Assembly (NCBI GenBank): GCA_947044365.1
Contig: OX345636.1
Span: forward strand, 23,283,466 to 23,347,465
Origin: Petrosia ficiformis
Taxonomy: Eukaryota > Porifera > Demospongiae > Haplosclerida > Petrosiidae
DNA length: 64,000 nt
Reading direction: 5' to 3'
Every line of letters starts with the position of its first letter. Positions within the stretch are counted from its first letter, which is position 1. Made by a program: the position numbers and the translations under genes. The notes below the pieces were generated by a model that was given only the letters and a program-made list of their open reading frames with translations, was not told the DNA's origin and ran no database searches. Below, piece after piece: positions 1-12,500 of this stretch.

Positions 1-447
1 GCTTTCCCACGGGTTCGAACTATATATATATATATAATATTATATTCTTGTGTCACCCTACGCGAGTATAAGTTGCATACGTAGTTAAGGAAGTTACATC
101 ATTCCCGGGGGCTCGGTCAATTAATGGGCGTGGCGCGTAAAAGAACGCGCGATCAAGCTCTACACACCAGCAGAAAGAAAGCTGTGTAGCTTACGTAGAA
201 ACTGGAACTAATAGCTAGCTATTCTGCCTGACATATATTTCTAAGGTTCTACAAGGTCCTTTGAAAGGTCAGGAGAGTAGATAATCAAAATAATAACTAT
301 GATAAGCTGTTGTCTTTCATGCTTGATAGTCAGCCATGCCGATTACTGAATGCTGGACACCACAAAGCAGTCATAGGGATACTTTTATCTTCACTTAAAT
401 TAGTAAAGCAATCATAGGGATGTTTTTTTTCTCTATATACACTTGTT
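1..447 (-). mobile_element. Hairpin-ended non-autonomous element, copy A (cut by window edge)
   Basis: Starts inside the inner inverted repeat (GCTTTCCCACGGG) and runs through the (TA)n tract, the core with AATTAATGGGCGTGGCGCG, the second inverted repeat AAAGCAATCATAGGGATG and the terminal CTCTATATACACTTGTT. It is the same family as 10558-10983, 14051-16097, 15121-15638, 23439-23977, 29241-29346, 38216-38677 and 43233-43457. Strand is given with the hairpin end as 3'. Confidence 0.85.
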
Positions 448-638
448 TTACTTTCAATTAGAAACATAATAATCATGTTTCTGATAGAATATTATAAATC
501 TTATATAGCAAAATTAGGCGTGTTATAATTAATATATTTCCAGAAAGACAAAACCTTTGTTGATGTCTATTGCTTGTACATGTATATATATATATTTTTT
601 AAAAATTATATTTATTTATTTATATGTAATATATAAAC
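448..638. other. AT-rich spacer
   Basis: AT-rich sequence with a short (TA)n run at 584-592; no coding or repeat structure recognised beyond that. Confidence 0.5.
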
Positions 639-1654
639 CATAGCTTTGAAGTGTATTCACCAAATATACACTTCATCAAAGCTATGGCTTATATAATATA
701 TGCTATGATGATGTCATCAGCTAATTTATGGAACCCGGTAGACTGGCACATGTGTCACTGACCTCTAAAATGGCAAAAGGCAAGAAGAAACGTCTAAGCC
801 TTTCGTTAAAACGGTAGATTGTTGCTTCTGATGAAGAAGAATTTGAAAAGGCTAAAAAGCCAGTGGTACCGAAGAACACCCAGAAGGCTACAGATTGGGC
901 TGTAGAAGTATTCAAGCAATGGCTGGAACATCACAATGCGGTTGCTGAGAAGAAATGCCAAACTGAAATTTTGATGATGTGGACGAGAACCTTTGTCATT
1001 GGTTATGTGTTTTTGTGTTGGAAATTCTAAAAGATAACGGAGAGGAATATACACCAAGGAGTATGACGGAAATATTGTCTGGTTTGCAACGTTTTATCAA
1101 CTCGAAACGCCAACCAGACGATCAGGTTAAACTGTGTGACCCATCTAGCCATCAATTCAGAGAGCTTCATAGTGTTTTGGATCGGCTTTTTCGAGAATTG
1201 CACCGTAAAGGGATTGGCGCTGTTAAGCGGCAGTCTGAGATTAAACCTATAAGTGAAGAATTTTTATGTGGGACTCAGGTGTGTTAGGAACACACTCGCC
1301 GTCGGCACTTTTAAACAGTGTATTTTTTTTACAATGTGAAAGAAAATGTATTTCCTAATGATGTGTTGAAAGGCATGGTTTTTAAGAATTTGAAAAACTG
1401 CACCATCAATATTAATATTCAACTCAGTGCCACAACTTTCCATTGCTTGCTCAAAATTAACCATTTCACTTATTCATTTGTTCTTGTTGTTTAAATAACT
1501 TTGATCATCAAACAAATGTGGTGCAAGATATATATACACTAGTTTGTGGTTAAAATATACACTGCTGGCAGAAATATACACTAGTTTGTGGTTTTCACAG
1601 GTGTATTAGCTAAATATACCACCACACTTTCTATGGACTGATGACATCATCATA

Positions 1655-1682
<28 letters not shown>
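639..1682 (+). mobile_element. Crypton-type element remnant with inverted flanks
   Basis: An 18-bp inverted repeat (CTATGATGATGTCATCAG at 703-720, its complement at 1638-1655) brackets a Crypton-type tyrosine-recombinase pseudogene. Outside the left repeat is a large hairpin (CCATAGCTTTG arms, 639-686). Inside the right end are two copies of ATATACACTAGTTTGTGGTT (1531-1595), and a (TA)n tract closes the element. Confidence 0.55.
769..1470 (+). pseudogene. Crypton/DUF3504-like tyrosine recombinase, broken
   Basis: MAKGKKKRLSLSLKR is followed by an in-frame TAG, then a segment with TDWAVEVFKQWLEHH. A one-base shift near 970 leads into the best block (979-1287): LCHWLCVFVLEI, YTPRSMTEILSGLQRFI, FRELHSVLDRLFRELHRKGIG. 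A further frame gives WDSGVLGTHSPSALLNSVFF. This order is that of animal DUF3504/Crypton recombinases (the family from which KIAA1958, QRICH1 and ZMYM C-termini derive). The catalytic R-H-R-Y half is missing. At least one stop, two shifts and a 3' truncation make it inactive. Confidence 0.75.
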
Positions 1683-1686
<4 letters not shown>

Positions 1687-1873
1687 TAAGCCATCCATAT
1701 TAAGTCACCACATATATTCAGACGCGCATAGTCTGCAAATCAGATATCTTTTACGTACCAAACATACATGACTTTATATGGTTATGGTAGTGCTATATGC
1801 TTACTAAATTAGAGATCAGCAGAACAAAGCATGCAGACACAGAAAGCAGCTATCGAACTAACTACTCTTTATG

Positions 1874-2466
1874 CCAGTTATTCCCGTACCTGAATAATAC
1901 AGCCATAGCCTGCTTTCACAGATTTGTTCCCAGGCACTTGTCCTGTGTGCTACTAGCTAACTGATTTGGTATGCTTTTGTAACAGAAATCGGTTCAACAT
2001 TTGTACAGCAACACCAAAATTTCAAAGGGTGGCCTTGTGCTAGCACTGATTCCACTTGCAGTGCCAGTGTCTTGTGCATGAACTTCTGTTTTTTATTTGT
2101 GAATTAAGGCCTCTGAAGGGACACTGATCTACGACTATAGAGAGTCTATTTACTGAACCCCCCAAAATGCACAGTATACTAAAAAAAGAATGATTTAATC
2201 AATTGTATCAGGACTGTCTGCAGCGAAGAAAATTGAATGCTGGAATCGCATTACACTTCTGACAATATCTGCAAAACTGTCAAGGCCAGTACAGGAATAA
2301 GTGCACCCACATACTACAATTGTATCGTCATACATCTCTGGAATTTTACAAAAGCAATACAATTCATACCAAATCAGTTAGCTAGTAGCACACAGGACAA
2401 GTGCCTGGGAACAAATCTGTGAAAGCAGGCTATGGCTGTATTATTCAGCAGTACGGGAATAACTGG
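1874..2466. mobile_element. Foldback element with ~100-bp arms
   Basis: 1874-1973 and 2365-2466 are inverted copies differing by a 2-base indel near the outer end. The arms contain CAGATTTGTTCCCAGGCACT and its complement. The centre (about 390 bp) shows no coding sequence. A long-armed foldback or MITE is likely; no clear target duplication was found. Confidence 0.75.
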
Positions 2467-4440
2467 ATACTCAGTCAATGTATGACAAAATCATCCACAA
2501 ACATTGTAGCCATGCTTGTGAAAGGTATACAGACAAATAGCCAGTCTGCATAAAATGAGACAAAGTTAGCAGACATGCAATAAAATGATCATAACGCACA
2601 AACGAAAGCTAGAAAAACCATATAACTGTTAACATACAGATTTAAACTAGATCTAAACCTGGACAACAGTAGATCACTTAGTCATTTGATTAAAACATTT
2701 GCAAAGCCCAGTTACTCAAAGCACCTCAATTTTGCTAATACACACAAACTAACTCAATGACTATCGTAACCCTCACCTACGCAATAAATAATGACGAGGG
2801 TTAATCATACAGTGAAATATTGAATGTTGTGTGCAGCAATTCTAGTAGTAAACCAAAGGTGATGGCCTAGAACTGTGTCTTGAAAACCACAATTTTGGAA
2901 TACTGTTTTGACAGCAGTTGATGGCAGGCACTGATTGTAGAGACATTTAGCTCACTTTCATCCAACAGAACGTCATGGTCATTTCTGTACAACTTTAGAT
3001 GCTTTATCCACCAATTGTATACTCGAGCAATTTCAGAGATCACAATTAAATCTAAGAAATCAACAAAGAAATGTATCGACTTTCAATATTTTCCCTTGTT
3101 CCTACTCAATACAAATATAACAAATCGACATTCCATTTCAAACAAAAGAGGGGACCACAAGTGACAAATTATAGTGCATGGAATAGTTTTAAATGTATAT
3201 GACTTTTTGCTTATCCAGAACTCTTTTTGTTTCTGTGAATGGTATGTAGGCTCATATCCTACATGTAGCATTCACAAAAAAAAACATGCTTTGGCCTTGC
3301 TGGGGACCACAATTGTCCAGTAAACCATCGTTTGTGTTAAAACTAAAACCATTGTCCAGTGCATGTATAGTTACAGTATATGTCAATAATATGGTAGTTT
3401 TTACAGAACAATAATTTTACCAAACATACCCTTGCCTTGCTGAGGGCCACAATTGTCTGATAAACCACACTGCAGAAACTAAATCGTTAAAATAACCATT
3501 TTATTGGTTAGTACAGTTGCAAGGAATAGCATGAGTTTCAATTTAGATTGTCAATTGTCATAGAGGATTTTGTGGCTCCATGCATGATGTTACTACGACA
3601 TAATGTGCACCAAGTATTGAAAGATATAAATTAAATTATGTGTTTACAGGTTTACAAATCCTTTTGATGGCCAGATACAATTACATGTACTTTAGTATAG
3701 AATATACCAAATCTTTCACATAAAGTATGAGTAGACAGCACCCTAAAATTATACAGCTTCAGTTGTTATTGAATATAATTAGTACAGAGTATCATGGTAT
3801 TATATGTATGTATCCTGAACAACAAACTAATTGTTAAATCCTTGCCACTGTAGTGACTGTACTAATCATTAAATTAGTTATTTTGTTTTTGCAGTATCAT
3901 CTGTTTACGAGACACAGATGATGGTTAATGGCGTTTTTTTAACTTGTTCCTTGCAATCCTTGCCTTTCATACCCTTCTCTATTAAAATCTAAATTTGTTT
4001 TGTAACAAACAAATGCAACCTCTGAACCTGTGGTAACACACACACACTTTGACCCTCTGCCTGAGCGCTTGGGTTAGTAACTACTAAACTAAAAGCTGAT
4101 AGTAACGACAAATCCTTTATAATCAATATTTAGAAGCAGTTTGATGTCAGAACTAAGCAAGCTTCGTATATGTATAATAAAATTGAAGAAAAACAACAGA
4201 AATTGGTATAATCATGCACTTCATTTAATCACAAGTACATGTACATGTAATTATGTGTTTTAAACTAAAAAACTATCAAGAAATAATAAAACTAAAATTT
4301 GCACACTCCCCTGATAACATAATTACATGTAAAAAGTACTTGAAATAATTTTAGATTAAAGTGCTATATCACACAACACCAAAATTAAGCAAATATGTAA
4401 TTTGCATGCACTTACTTGAAGTACGTCTCATTCTTTCAAT
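2467..4440. other. Intergenic, mostly featureless
   Basis: No convincing coding exon. A diverged direct repeat (CCTTGCTGRGGRCCACAATTG) occurs at about 3294 and 3432. Scattered TACATGTA motifs. Confidence 0.5.
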
Positions 4441-4449
4441 CACATAATC

Positions 4450-5275
4450 ACCAGAGTCATGTTCAGTAGATTTGCCCTCTCCTGCTGTTCCTACCTTAGC
4501 CTTTTATCTTGAGGAGCCTTTAACCTTGCCTCTTTTTCTTACTTAACTCTTTCTTTTTCTTCCATGAACATCATATTTTCTCTACTGTACCAGTAGGCTT
4601 AAGGGCCTTGCCCATGTTGCTTAGTACATGTAGGTAACACTGGTGTCATAAGAATCGTTTGGATCATTTTTGACAGGTAAAAAGCATTTCAAATCCTGAA
4701 GATCAGATTCTGATACAGAGTGTTCTAAAGTGCTTTTGTCTAGAGTGTAGGATCATATAGAAGAACTATCAAAAGCAGACAATGGTTAAAAGTCATCATC
4801 ATGCTTTCCCCTGGGTATGAAGAGGTGATCATTAGGTGTATAAAGAGGCGATCATTAGGTGTACTATGCTTGACCGTACATGTAGGACTGTTATGACAGC
4901 TCTTAATCCGAGGTGGGTGAGGACTATACAGAGGAATATACTTTGTATCAATTGATGCAGGAGAATTGGGTGGCACTTTCCAAATGTTTCCCACCAACTG
5001 TGAGTGACTACTACATCTATCTGTTTAGAATCTAATATTCGCTGTACAATACCAAGAGTCTGCTGACTTGTGTGCGGGTAACCCATCTTAGCACACTTGA
5101 TCATGAATGCTGCAAGTTCCTCTTCCTCATTGGCTGAATGGGTTTGGACCAGGCTTTGTGTACAGACCTACTCACAACAGAGTGAGGAATACCATACATT
5201 TCAGTTGCCTTCTTATGCTGATGCCTCTCAATAGCAATGATTGCTGCTTCCGAGTTTTCGTTGTTCTACGTGCCA
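4450..5275 (-). pseudogene. pogo/Tigger-like transposase remnant (psq HTH plus CENP-B-type HTH)
   Basis: Read leftwards: MARRTTKTRKQ, a Pipsqueak-type helix-turn-helix (ATEMYGIPHSVVSRSV, about 5205-5160, one frame), then a CENP-B-type segment in another frame (4832-5104): FMIKCAKMGYPHTSQQTLG and VTHSWWETFGKCHP. The DDE core is missing. At about 4480-4610 a lysine/glutamate-rich tail resembling the transposase C terminus remains. Several shifts and stops. Confidence 0.65.
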
Positions 5276-5554
5276 TACTTACTAGGCCTACAAGAGTACT
5301 TTCTACTGATAATGGTAAGCATGCTGCTTGGGTTGTACCCTTAGACTTGTACACCCTCTGAGTAAAGTGAACTGTTTCCATGTATAACCTACAATGTATT
5401 AGTGCAAAAACGATTGTGAACATACATATACAATAGTAATAGAGCAAGGCAGATCCGAATAATATTTCAGCTAGAGAAATACATTGTGTGCAGTTCTTAT
5501 TTCTTAAGTGCACTAAAGTATAAAGCAGTTGGCACCCCTTAAGTTAGCTGCAGA

Positions 5555-5893
5555 ATGACTACACATGCAGAAATATTATATAAAATTATCTTAAAGGAAG
5601 TGATCCCAAACCCACAGCATGAAGAGCACTATAATGAGTATATAAATAATTTAAATCAAGGATGGGGAGTGGGGTTCAGGCACGACTTTAATAAACAAGG
5701 CTTTTTGATCCAGACCCCAACCCAACAAAGTATGATAACTGTTCACCTAACGGCTGATATGCCAGTTCATTTAAAGGGAAATGGTTGTTGGCCCTCTAGA
5801 CATTTCGTAAATAATTTACTAGAAATCAAGCATCAGCTGTACTCTGACTATTTACATACACCTACCAAACCTACACTGACAATGTATTGTTAA
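5555..5893 (+). CDS. Hypothetical ORF, 112 codons
   Basis: An unbroken ATG-to-TAA frame whose composition (evenly mixed, Trp and Pro present) is more protein-like than its surroundings. It contains PNPQHEEHYNEYINNL and a WGVGFRHDF segment. I do not recognise a family. It could be a short gene, an exon of the DUF4384-like gene at 6575-7128 (the stop argues against simple continuation), or a transposon scrap. Confidence 0.35.
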   Translation: MTTHAEILYKIILKEVIPNPQHEEHYNEYINNLNQGWGVGFRHDFNKQGFLIQTPTQQSMITVHLTADMPVHLKGNGCWPSRHFVNNLLEIKHQLYSDYLHTPTKPTLTMYC

Positions 5894-6574
5894 AACAAAC
5901 ACTCACCACAGGGCCACAAGCTTGCAGGTATTTGATAGTTTCCTTCAGAGCCCCAAATTATTTATGCCCCAGTACAAAAATAACGGACAATAGGAGATAT
6001 TTGAGGTGATAATCAAATCAATCTGTGAGACTCAATAATGCCTAAAGAATATAGATCTATTTCCTTTAAGGGTTCAAATACTAGAACTCAGGACGTTAAC
6101 ATAGGACCAAAGAATTAAACAAACCACTTCCATATAAACCTACACAAAAGTACAGCTGTTTGTCTTTTGCTTTATAGCACTGTAGGTACTTCTGTTGGGT
6201 TTTTTGCAAGTGGTTGTTTAATTTTGGTTCCTCCTGTGTATTAGTACCATCCTGACTTTGTTTGCATACTTTTTGGGTTTTGACATCCCTACATTTTCTT
6301 CCATTTTTATTGAAATTTTTTTTTAATATTCTTTTTATTAAATAAGAGAATATTGATAGTGTTGTGATATTTCCCCATGCTGGCTTCAAGACTAATATAG
6401 CAACACCATGCACAAGAATTTAGACGTTTCCTAGTGTGATATATAGATAAGTACACAAAGAATTGAATTAAGTGTAACATAAGTGTAACATAAGTGTATA
6501 GGTTATGATTCAGCTATAACAATTACATGTAGTCTTCATTAGTACTTTTCATATTCTTCTGTATAATTTTCTAG
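5894..6574. other. Upstream of the DUF4384-like exon
   Basis: AT-rich, with a T-rich tract around 6190-6350 and two short direct repeats of AAGTGTAACAT (6471-6490). Probably intron sequence of the DUF4384-like gene; no further exon recognised. Confidence 0.4.
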
Positions 6575-7128
6575 ATCCTGAACTAGTTGAACTCCTCAAG
6601 GAAATCACTATAGAAGATCCTCAACAAATAGAAATCACTTGTAAAGTAATTAATGCAGATACCAACAGACTAATACAAAGCACAAATGCTCCATTGACAA
6701 GAGATATTAAGGTAGTCCGTCGTCCAACAAGACTTCAAGAATTCTCTTCTGATTCTGTAAAAGTGGGAACTGCTATTCGTTTAGAGATAACAGCAGACTG
6801 TGATAGCTATCTGTACATAATCAATATAGGCACCTCTGGCAAGACCACTATGTTGTTACCTAACAGCTATGACCCCAGTAATTATTTCAAGGCCAATCAA
6901 ATATACTACCTTCCAGGTGAAGATTTTGGATTTGAAATAGATGGACCATCTGGAAAGGAAACTATTCAAATGATGGCATTCTCACAGAGAGAGACATCTT
7001 TAGATAAACTTTCTGGTTGCTCTATACATGAAAAAGAGCTCTATCGAGATATTACTATTAAGCGTAAAGTTAATGTCCCCTCTCTGAAAAAAGGATTTGC
7101 TCAAGTACAGTTTGAAGTACAAGTATAG
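6575..7128 (+). CDS. DUF4384-like C-terminal exon of a host gene
   Basis: Open from a splice acceptor (TTTTCTAG at 6567-6574) to TAG, about 184 codons, with no internal ATG needed. The middle (about 6770-7000) reads like the DUF4384 beta-sandwich: a serine/valine strand with VGTAIRLEITADCDSYLYI, then a TTMLLPN turn, YYLPGEDFGFEI and the closing QMMAFSQRE strand. In bacteria this domain sits at the C terminus of caspase-, kinase- or CHAT-type proteins. The partner domains here would be in upstream exons I cannot identify. Codon use and lack of breaks suggest a live gene. Function unknown. Confidence 0.75.
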
Positions 7129-9521
7129 TTGCTATAATGTATTTTTACTAATTTCAAGGGTAAATAGTTTTGTATTAATGAGTTTGTTTGTTTTTCTGTT
7201 TTCTACTTCTAATTAGGGTACTTCTGGGTATGACTTTCCTGGTATGCTAGACTATATAGCAATGTACCTATTATCTGTTTTTCTATCTGAACACATGAAA
7301 TTATAAATATTTGCATTAAACTACAATCTTGTGAAAGACGTTCATACAATTGATGAGAAATAACTTTCAGCCCAGCCCATAATTGCCAGTCTATGCCAGA
7401 AGAAAGACATTGTCACACGTATGCTGTAGTAAAACAACAGTTTTCCTGGATATGAAAGTGTGTCTTGGCTTTAAACTGATGGACTAATGGCAAAAGTGCT
7501 CATCCAAATCTAATTCTGGGTGGGGTGAGTGAAGGGGTAGGATGGAGGTGTATTGTTATACAAAACTTCTATTGACTCGTAAAAAGACGTAAATAAACTA
7601 GACATAAAAAGTTTCTGCAAAAATCAATGGGATGATACAATCAGTAGGCATAAATATCATTTCCAGTATCCTATAATTGTAATTGCAGCACTTGTAGAAT
7701 GACTGCGATGTAAGATATGGAAATGATATTTCTCTTTATGATACTGACAAAGGCAGAAATAAAGTTTGCTTGGCCTGTGAGGAAGATGGCCTTTGCTGTG
7801 AACCCAGTCAATTTAGGAGATATATCAATTTTATATACTAGTACTCTCTATTAATTGGTTTGTTGTACAATTTGTACTAGATGTATGTAATGTCAATGCC
7901 CCTTATAAAATAAATGTATGGTGAGTGGAAGAGCATTATATTCAATTGTCATGGAGAGAATCAACCAGTTTACTACAAAACAAGAGATGAACACATTAGT
8001 TGACATAACAGTCGATCTAATATATAATTTGAATTATCAATAACAAGGTTGCACAAAACTTTTTTGTTCCAAAGGTTAGCACACTAGCAACATGGCACAC
8101 TGGCATGTACATGTATAATACTCTGATTGTGGGATGTTCAATTATAAGAAGTACAATGATGTTACAAATGATTTAATATTGTTGGCATGGGAGACAGTGT
8201 AAATGTATATATAACAGTAAAATTATGTATAGTAATACATACATACATATTGTGTATCATTTATATATTAGATGGAGAACTAATGATTATGCCTTAAATT
8301 AATTGGACACAATATTGTATTGTACATATATCTGCAATGCTTTAGTGTTACTTTCATTTCAAAAATCTTAATGCAAGAAAGCAGTTATGTACAGTATAAC
8401 ACTATAGTGAGGTGTTGTAATAACCTTGCCTTAATGTGCTTTTTGAAATATACTGTAACAAATAGCTAATCTGATGAATGTCATGAACCCTTGTGATGGT
8501 ACTTGGGATTGTGTATTAAATTAAACTCAACTAACCATTTGTGTAGCTACATGTAGAAAGAAAATATCAAGGAATTTCAATATGAGACCACATGTAAAGG
8601 GTTTACAGTACTCTATTGATTCAATCAAGATGAATGCAGCTAGACATGGGTCTTTTATAATTGCAGTCATTAGCCAATTTAAATTTATATATCTGCCATG
8701 TTTTGATGAAAAATTCATCTAAACTACAATTTCTATTTCTGTATAGTTCTTCAATAAAAACAAGTCTGATTTGTATACATCAGTGTCTGGTAAGTTTATG
8801 AATGGTATATCGATTTTACTGCCATAAATGAGTGATCAATTACCTTTTCTAAAATTATTTGAACTATACCAAATGTTTATGGAATTCATCCAATGTACTT
8901 TAAAAGCAGAAATGTAAATCATGGGAGCACTCGTCATTGAACAGAGAATATACTTCACATCAAAATTTGTACTCAGTATTAAATTTTGATTGATATGGAG
9001 TATATTGTCTTTGGTCACAGTACCAAATGATTTACACTTTCACTTTTGAAACACATTGAATCATTTCAGCAAACACCAGTGATATCGATATTCCATAGAT
9101 CCTGAACCTTAAGGTCACACCCATACCCTAGACTCTACATTTGGCATTTTCAGATGATACAACACCACTTTTCAGACACGTTGTACTTATTGATACAGGC
9201 AGCCCATCACACAAACCATAGACTACATTCATACATTTCGCAAAGTATCATTATCATGCACACTGTATGGTTGTCTTATAAGTTACATGGGGTACTGATA
9301 ATGCTATAAAGATGCTTGAGAATTGGCATGCATGCCCATAGTAGTTCAATTGTGTTGTTATTACTATCAATAACAATTAGGAATAACTATAAACTTCATG
9401 AAAACAAGACGAAAAGAAAGTAGTAACACAAATTCTTAAAATAACATGAGTATATACTCTTGCTAGCTCCCTTCATGTGTTCTCTACTATGCTACTGATT
9501 ATAAATAGATGTTTCTTTTTC
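7129..9521. other. Convergent intergenic region
   Basis: Lies between the ends of the DUF4384-like gene and SDAD1. AATAAA motifs on the plus strand occur near 7592, 7758 and 7907. No coding or repeat structure otherwise recognised. Confidence 0.5.
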
Positions 9522-9566
9522 TCATTTTCTTCTCATCTTCTTAAGGAGTGAGTTTTTCAGAGCTAC
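9522..9566 (-). CDS. SDAD1: SDAD1 last exon and stop
   Basis: 45 nt, encodes [14 protein letters not shown] and TGA. This is the expected basic end of SDA1. Acceptor AAATTCCAG. I see no AATAAA close downstream on the minus strand. Confidence 0.9.
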   Translation of the reverse strand, partial: VALKNSLLKKMRRK

Positions 9567-12500
9567 CTGGAATTTTAACAATACGTAATTAATGAAGTGT
9601 CCACCAAACATTGCAAGGATGGGTGCCCTGCTTATAATAACCAACTTTTAGTTAGGTTAATAATGAAAAAACATGATAATGTAAAGTACACATGTACTGA
9701 TAATAAACTATTATGTTTTGCAAAATCAATCACTTTGTGGTATAGTCTCACATGGCCTAAGTATTGTAAAAGGGAGGAAATGTCTGGGGAAACTGTGATA
9801 GAATTTGAGTGATTTTCTGCAAACCATGTGACTTTCACCACTAAAATGTAATAATTATATTGCAATTGGAGACTATAGAACGTTTAAACACTCGCACTGT
9901 AATAACAAACAATCATTCTGGGAGGCTTCCTCGGAAGATCTTCTATCCAATCAAGTAACTTAGTTGTTTTGAAATTATGAAGATATAATTAATTGTGGCA
10001 AAGTGTCCCTTTTCAAAAATTAGTTCACATATAGTGATAACCTGACTTGTGCATAACAATGAGAATTAAAAATTAATATTTCTTTACCTGTTTCTCTCTA
10101 AAAGACCGTTTGGTCTTATTTCTGACATTTCTATTTTGTTTCAACATTCTAAAGTCCTTGTTTTTTCTCTTTTCTTTATTGGTAGTACTACCATGAGGAT
10201 TCATACGATGTTTCTTGTAACCAAATTTCTCTCTACTTTCTCTTCCTGCCTATAGTGGATGGATGTCAAACGATACTTCAAAGGAAGTTCAAAGTCATTC
10301 AATAAACATTAAATTGAAAAAAATTTCATGAAAGTATTTTTAAACATTAACTGTGCACAAACGATTATATAAATATATACTATGTTCAACAATACATAAA
10401 TTGTCCGCACAAAAATCGAACATTTTTGTTTTATTATTAAGTGATAGTATTAATCTTTCCCCCAAAACGTTCTTAAACAATATACACCGGCAGTCACCTC
10501 AAAAGCGTATATTTCAATTGTGGAAATATAAAATAGAAAATGTTTATAGTCTAATAAGATATATATTACGGAGAAAAAAAGCATCTCTATGATTGCTTTG
10601 TGATGTCCAACATTGAGTAATCATGGCTGGCTCTCTCATGTCTGAAACACAAATTATAGTTATTATTTTCATTACCTACTCTTCTTACTTTTTAGAGTTT
10701 CTTGTATATATTGCACCTAGAAGGCTAGAACAGCTATTAGTTCCAGTTTTGCGTAAAGCTACAAGCAACTTTCTTCTTGCTAGTCTGAAGAGCTTGAGCT
10801 TGCCTTCTATTATGCACCACACCCATTAATTGACAAAGTCCCCTGGATTGACACAACTTCTTTAACTATGTATTCAACGCATACTAGCATAAGTGACACA
10901 AACATATTATATATATATAATATATACATAATTATATTGAACCATGGAAAAGCAATCATAAGGATGGCCCTACGGGCCATAAAAACAGTTTATACAAAAA
11001 TAGTTCATAATTATAGGGCTCATGATAACAGTCAGACACCTAACAATCCCTGATCAATAAAACCCCATGTTGGATAAAATAGGTCAAAGTATGCTCGTAT
11101 TGATCAAATGTATATTTTAGCATTGTCAGAAGTTATCGTGAGCACTGAATTATTTTCTGTATTGCTTATGGCTATATTTACATGTTATTTATATTATAGC
11201 TCAATGAGAATTACTTCATCCTAAGTAGAATATAATTATGTCTATCAGAATTATAAATGTTATGGATAGTCACATCTCACATCCTTATATGAAATATCTT
11301 TCCACACACAGTAGTGATGCAATGTTTATAAATATGGAACCTTTACACATTAGATTAGGTTTTACTGAAGGCACATGGACACAAAGATAATTCTAAGAGT
11401 TTCCTAAGGTAAATGACCAAATTATTGCAAGACAGGTATGTTGTTGTGGTAAAGGCCCACTACACATAATGTCCCGTACTTTCAGAGTGCTTCATCTCAT
11501 TTCAACAGTAGAAGTTACATTAGATTCAATTTTGAATAGCAAAAAGATGCTTAAACAGTATACAAAGAATCAGATACATGTATATGATCAGGAAATGCTC
11601 ACTAATCACGCTTCACTATTTACACTTGAAGTACAGTAATAAGACTTCATTGATTGGTTTGGAAATGTAAAATGCATATTTAAACATTTGCACAAAAATC
11701 AAATCTTAATACAATAGAGAATAACATTGGTCTAGAAACCTTTATACTCTCAATTCTTGCTTCTTTATCCATCTTCTGTCTCTTTGCTAGGCTTTCAATT
11801 TGACTAACAGACACAAGCTCAGATGATCTAAGTTTAATGAAACAATAATGATAAAGGTCTGTGCTATCAATTAATTAAAATTAATTAAATTCATGCACAT
11901 GGTCAATAATTACTAGTGCTGGAATGATTAGTCGATTAATCAATTTATGTCTCTAAGTCTGTGATATCGATTATGCTAGTTATTCAAAGACATACATGTA
12001 CTTTTCAAGAATGCAACAGCAAATAATGTACAATATGAAAGTGACAGGAAGCCTTTTTGATGATTAAATGGGAGGAGTTTCCTGTATTAACTAATTACTT
12101 CAGCTGATTTTAATCGATTATCAATCAATTTGTAGTTAGTGATAATTGATTTCAGAATCTCAGCTGATTCCCAGCCCTAATAACAGCTCTTTGTCAGCTC
12201 TGCAACTTGCAAAATTTCAAGTTTCATTAGAACTTTTAAAAAAGCCAATGATATGTAATAAAAGTTTGTAACTTGAAAAAAAGCGAACAACCATTTGAAT
12301 TTGGCAGTGCACCAGAGAGGAAACTCCTATATTAGCACAAATGTTTAGTAAAAATGATAGTAATATACTTCATCACACTTACTCATCTAGATCAATCATA
12401 TCTTGTACTGCCCTCTTTTTACCTCTGAGTGGTTCAACTTGTTCAGCCGCTTGGTTCAATCTAATGGTCTCAAATTCCTCTTGTGTTATGAACTAAATAA

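Noticed and set aside
5172..5513. Minus-strand 113-codon ORF as a membrane gene
   Set aside because: Only its last third, in mixed frames, matches a pogo-type helix-turn-helix; the rest is upstream non-coding DNA.
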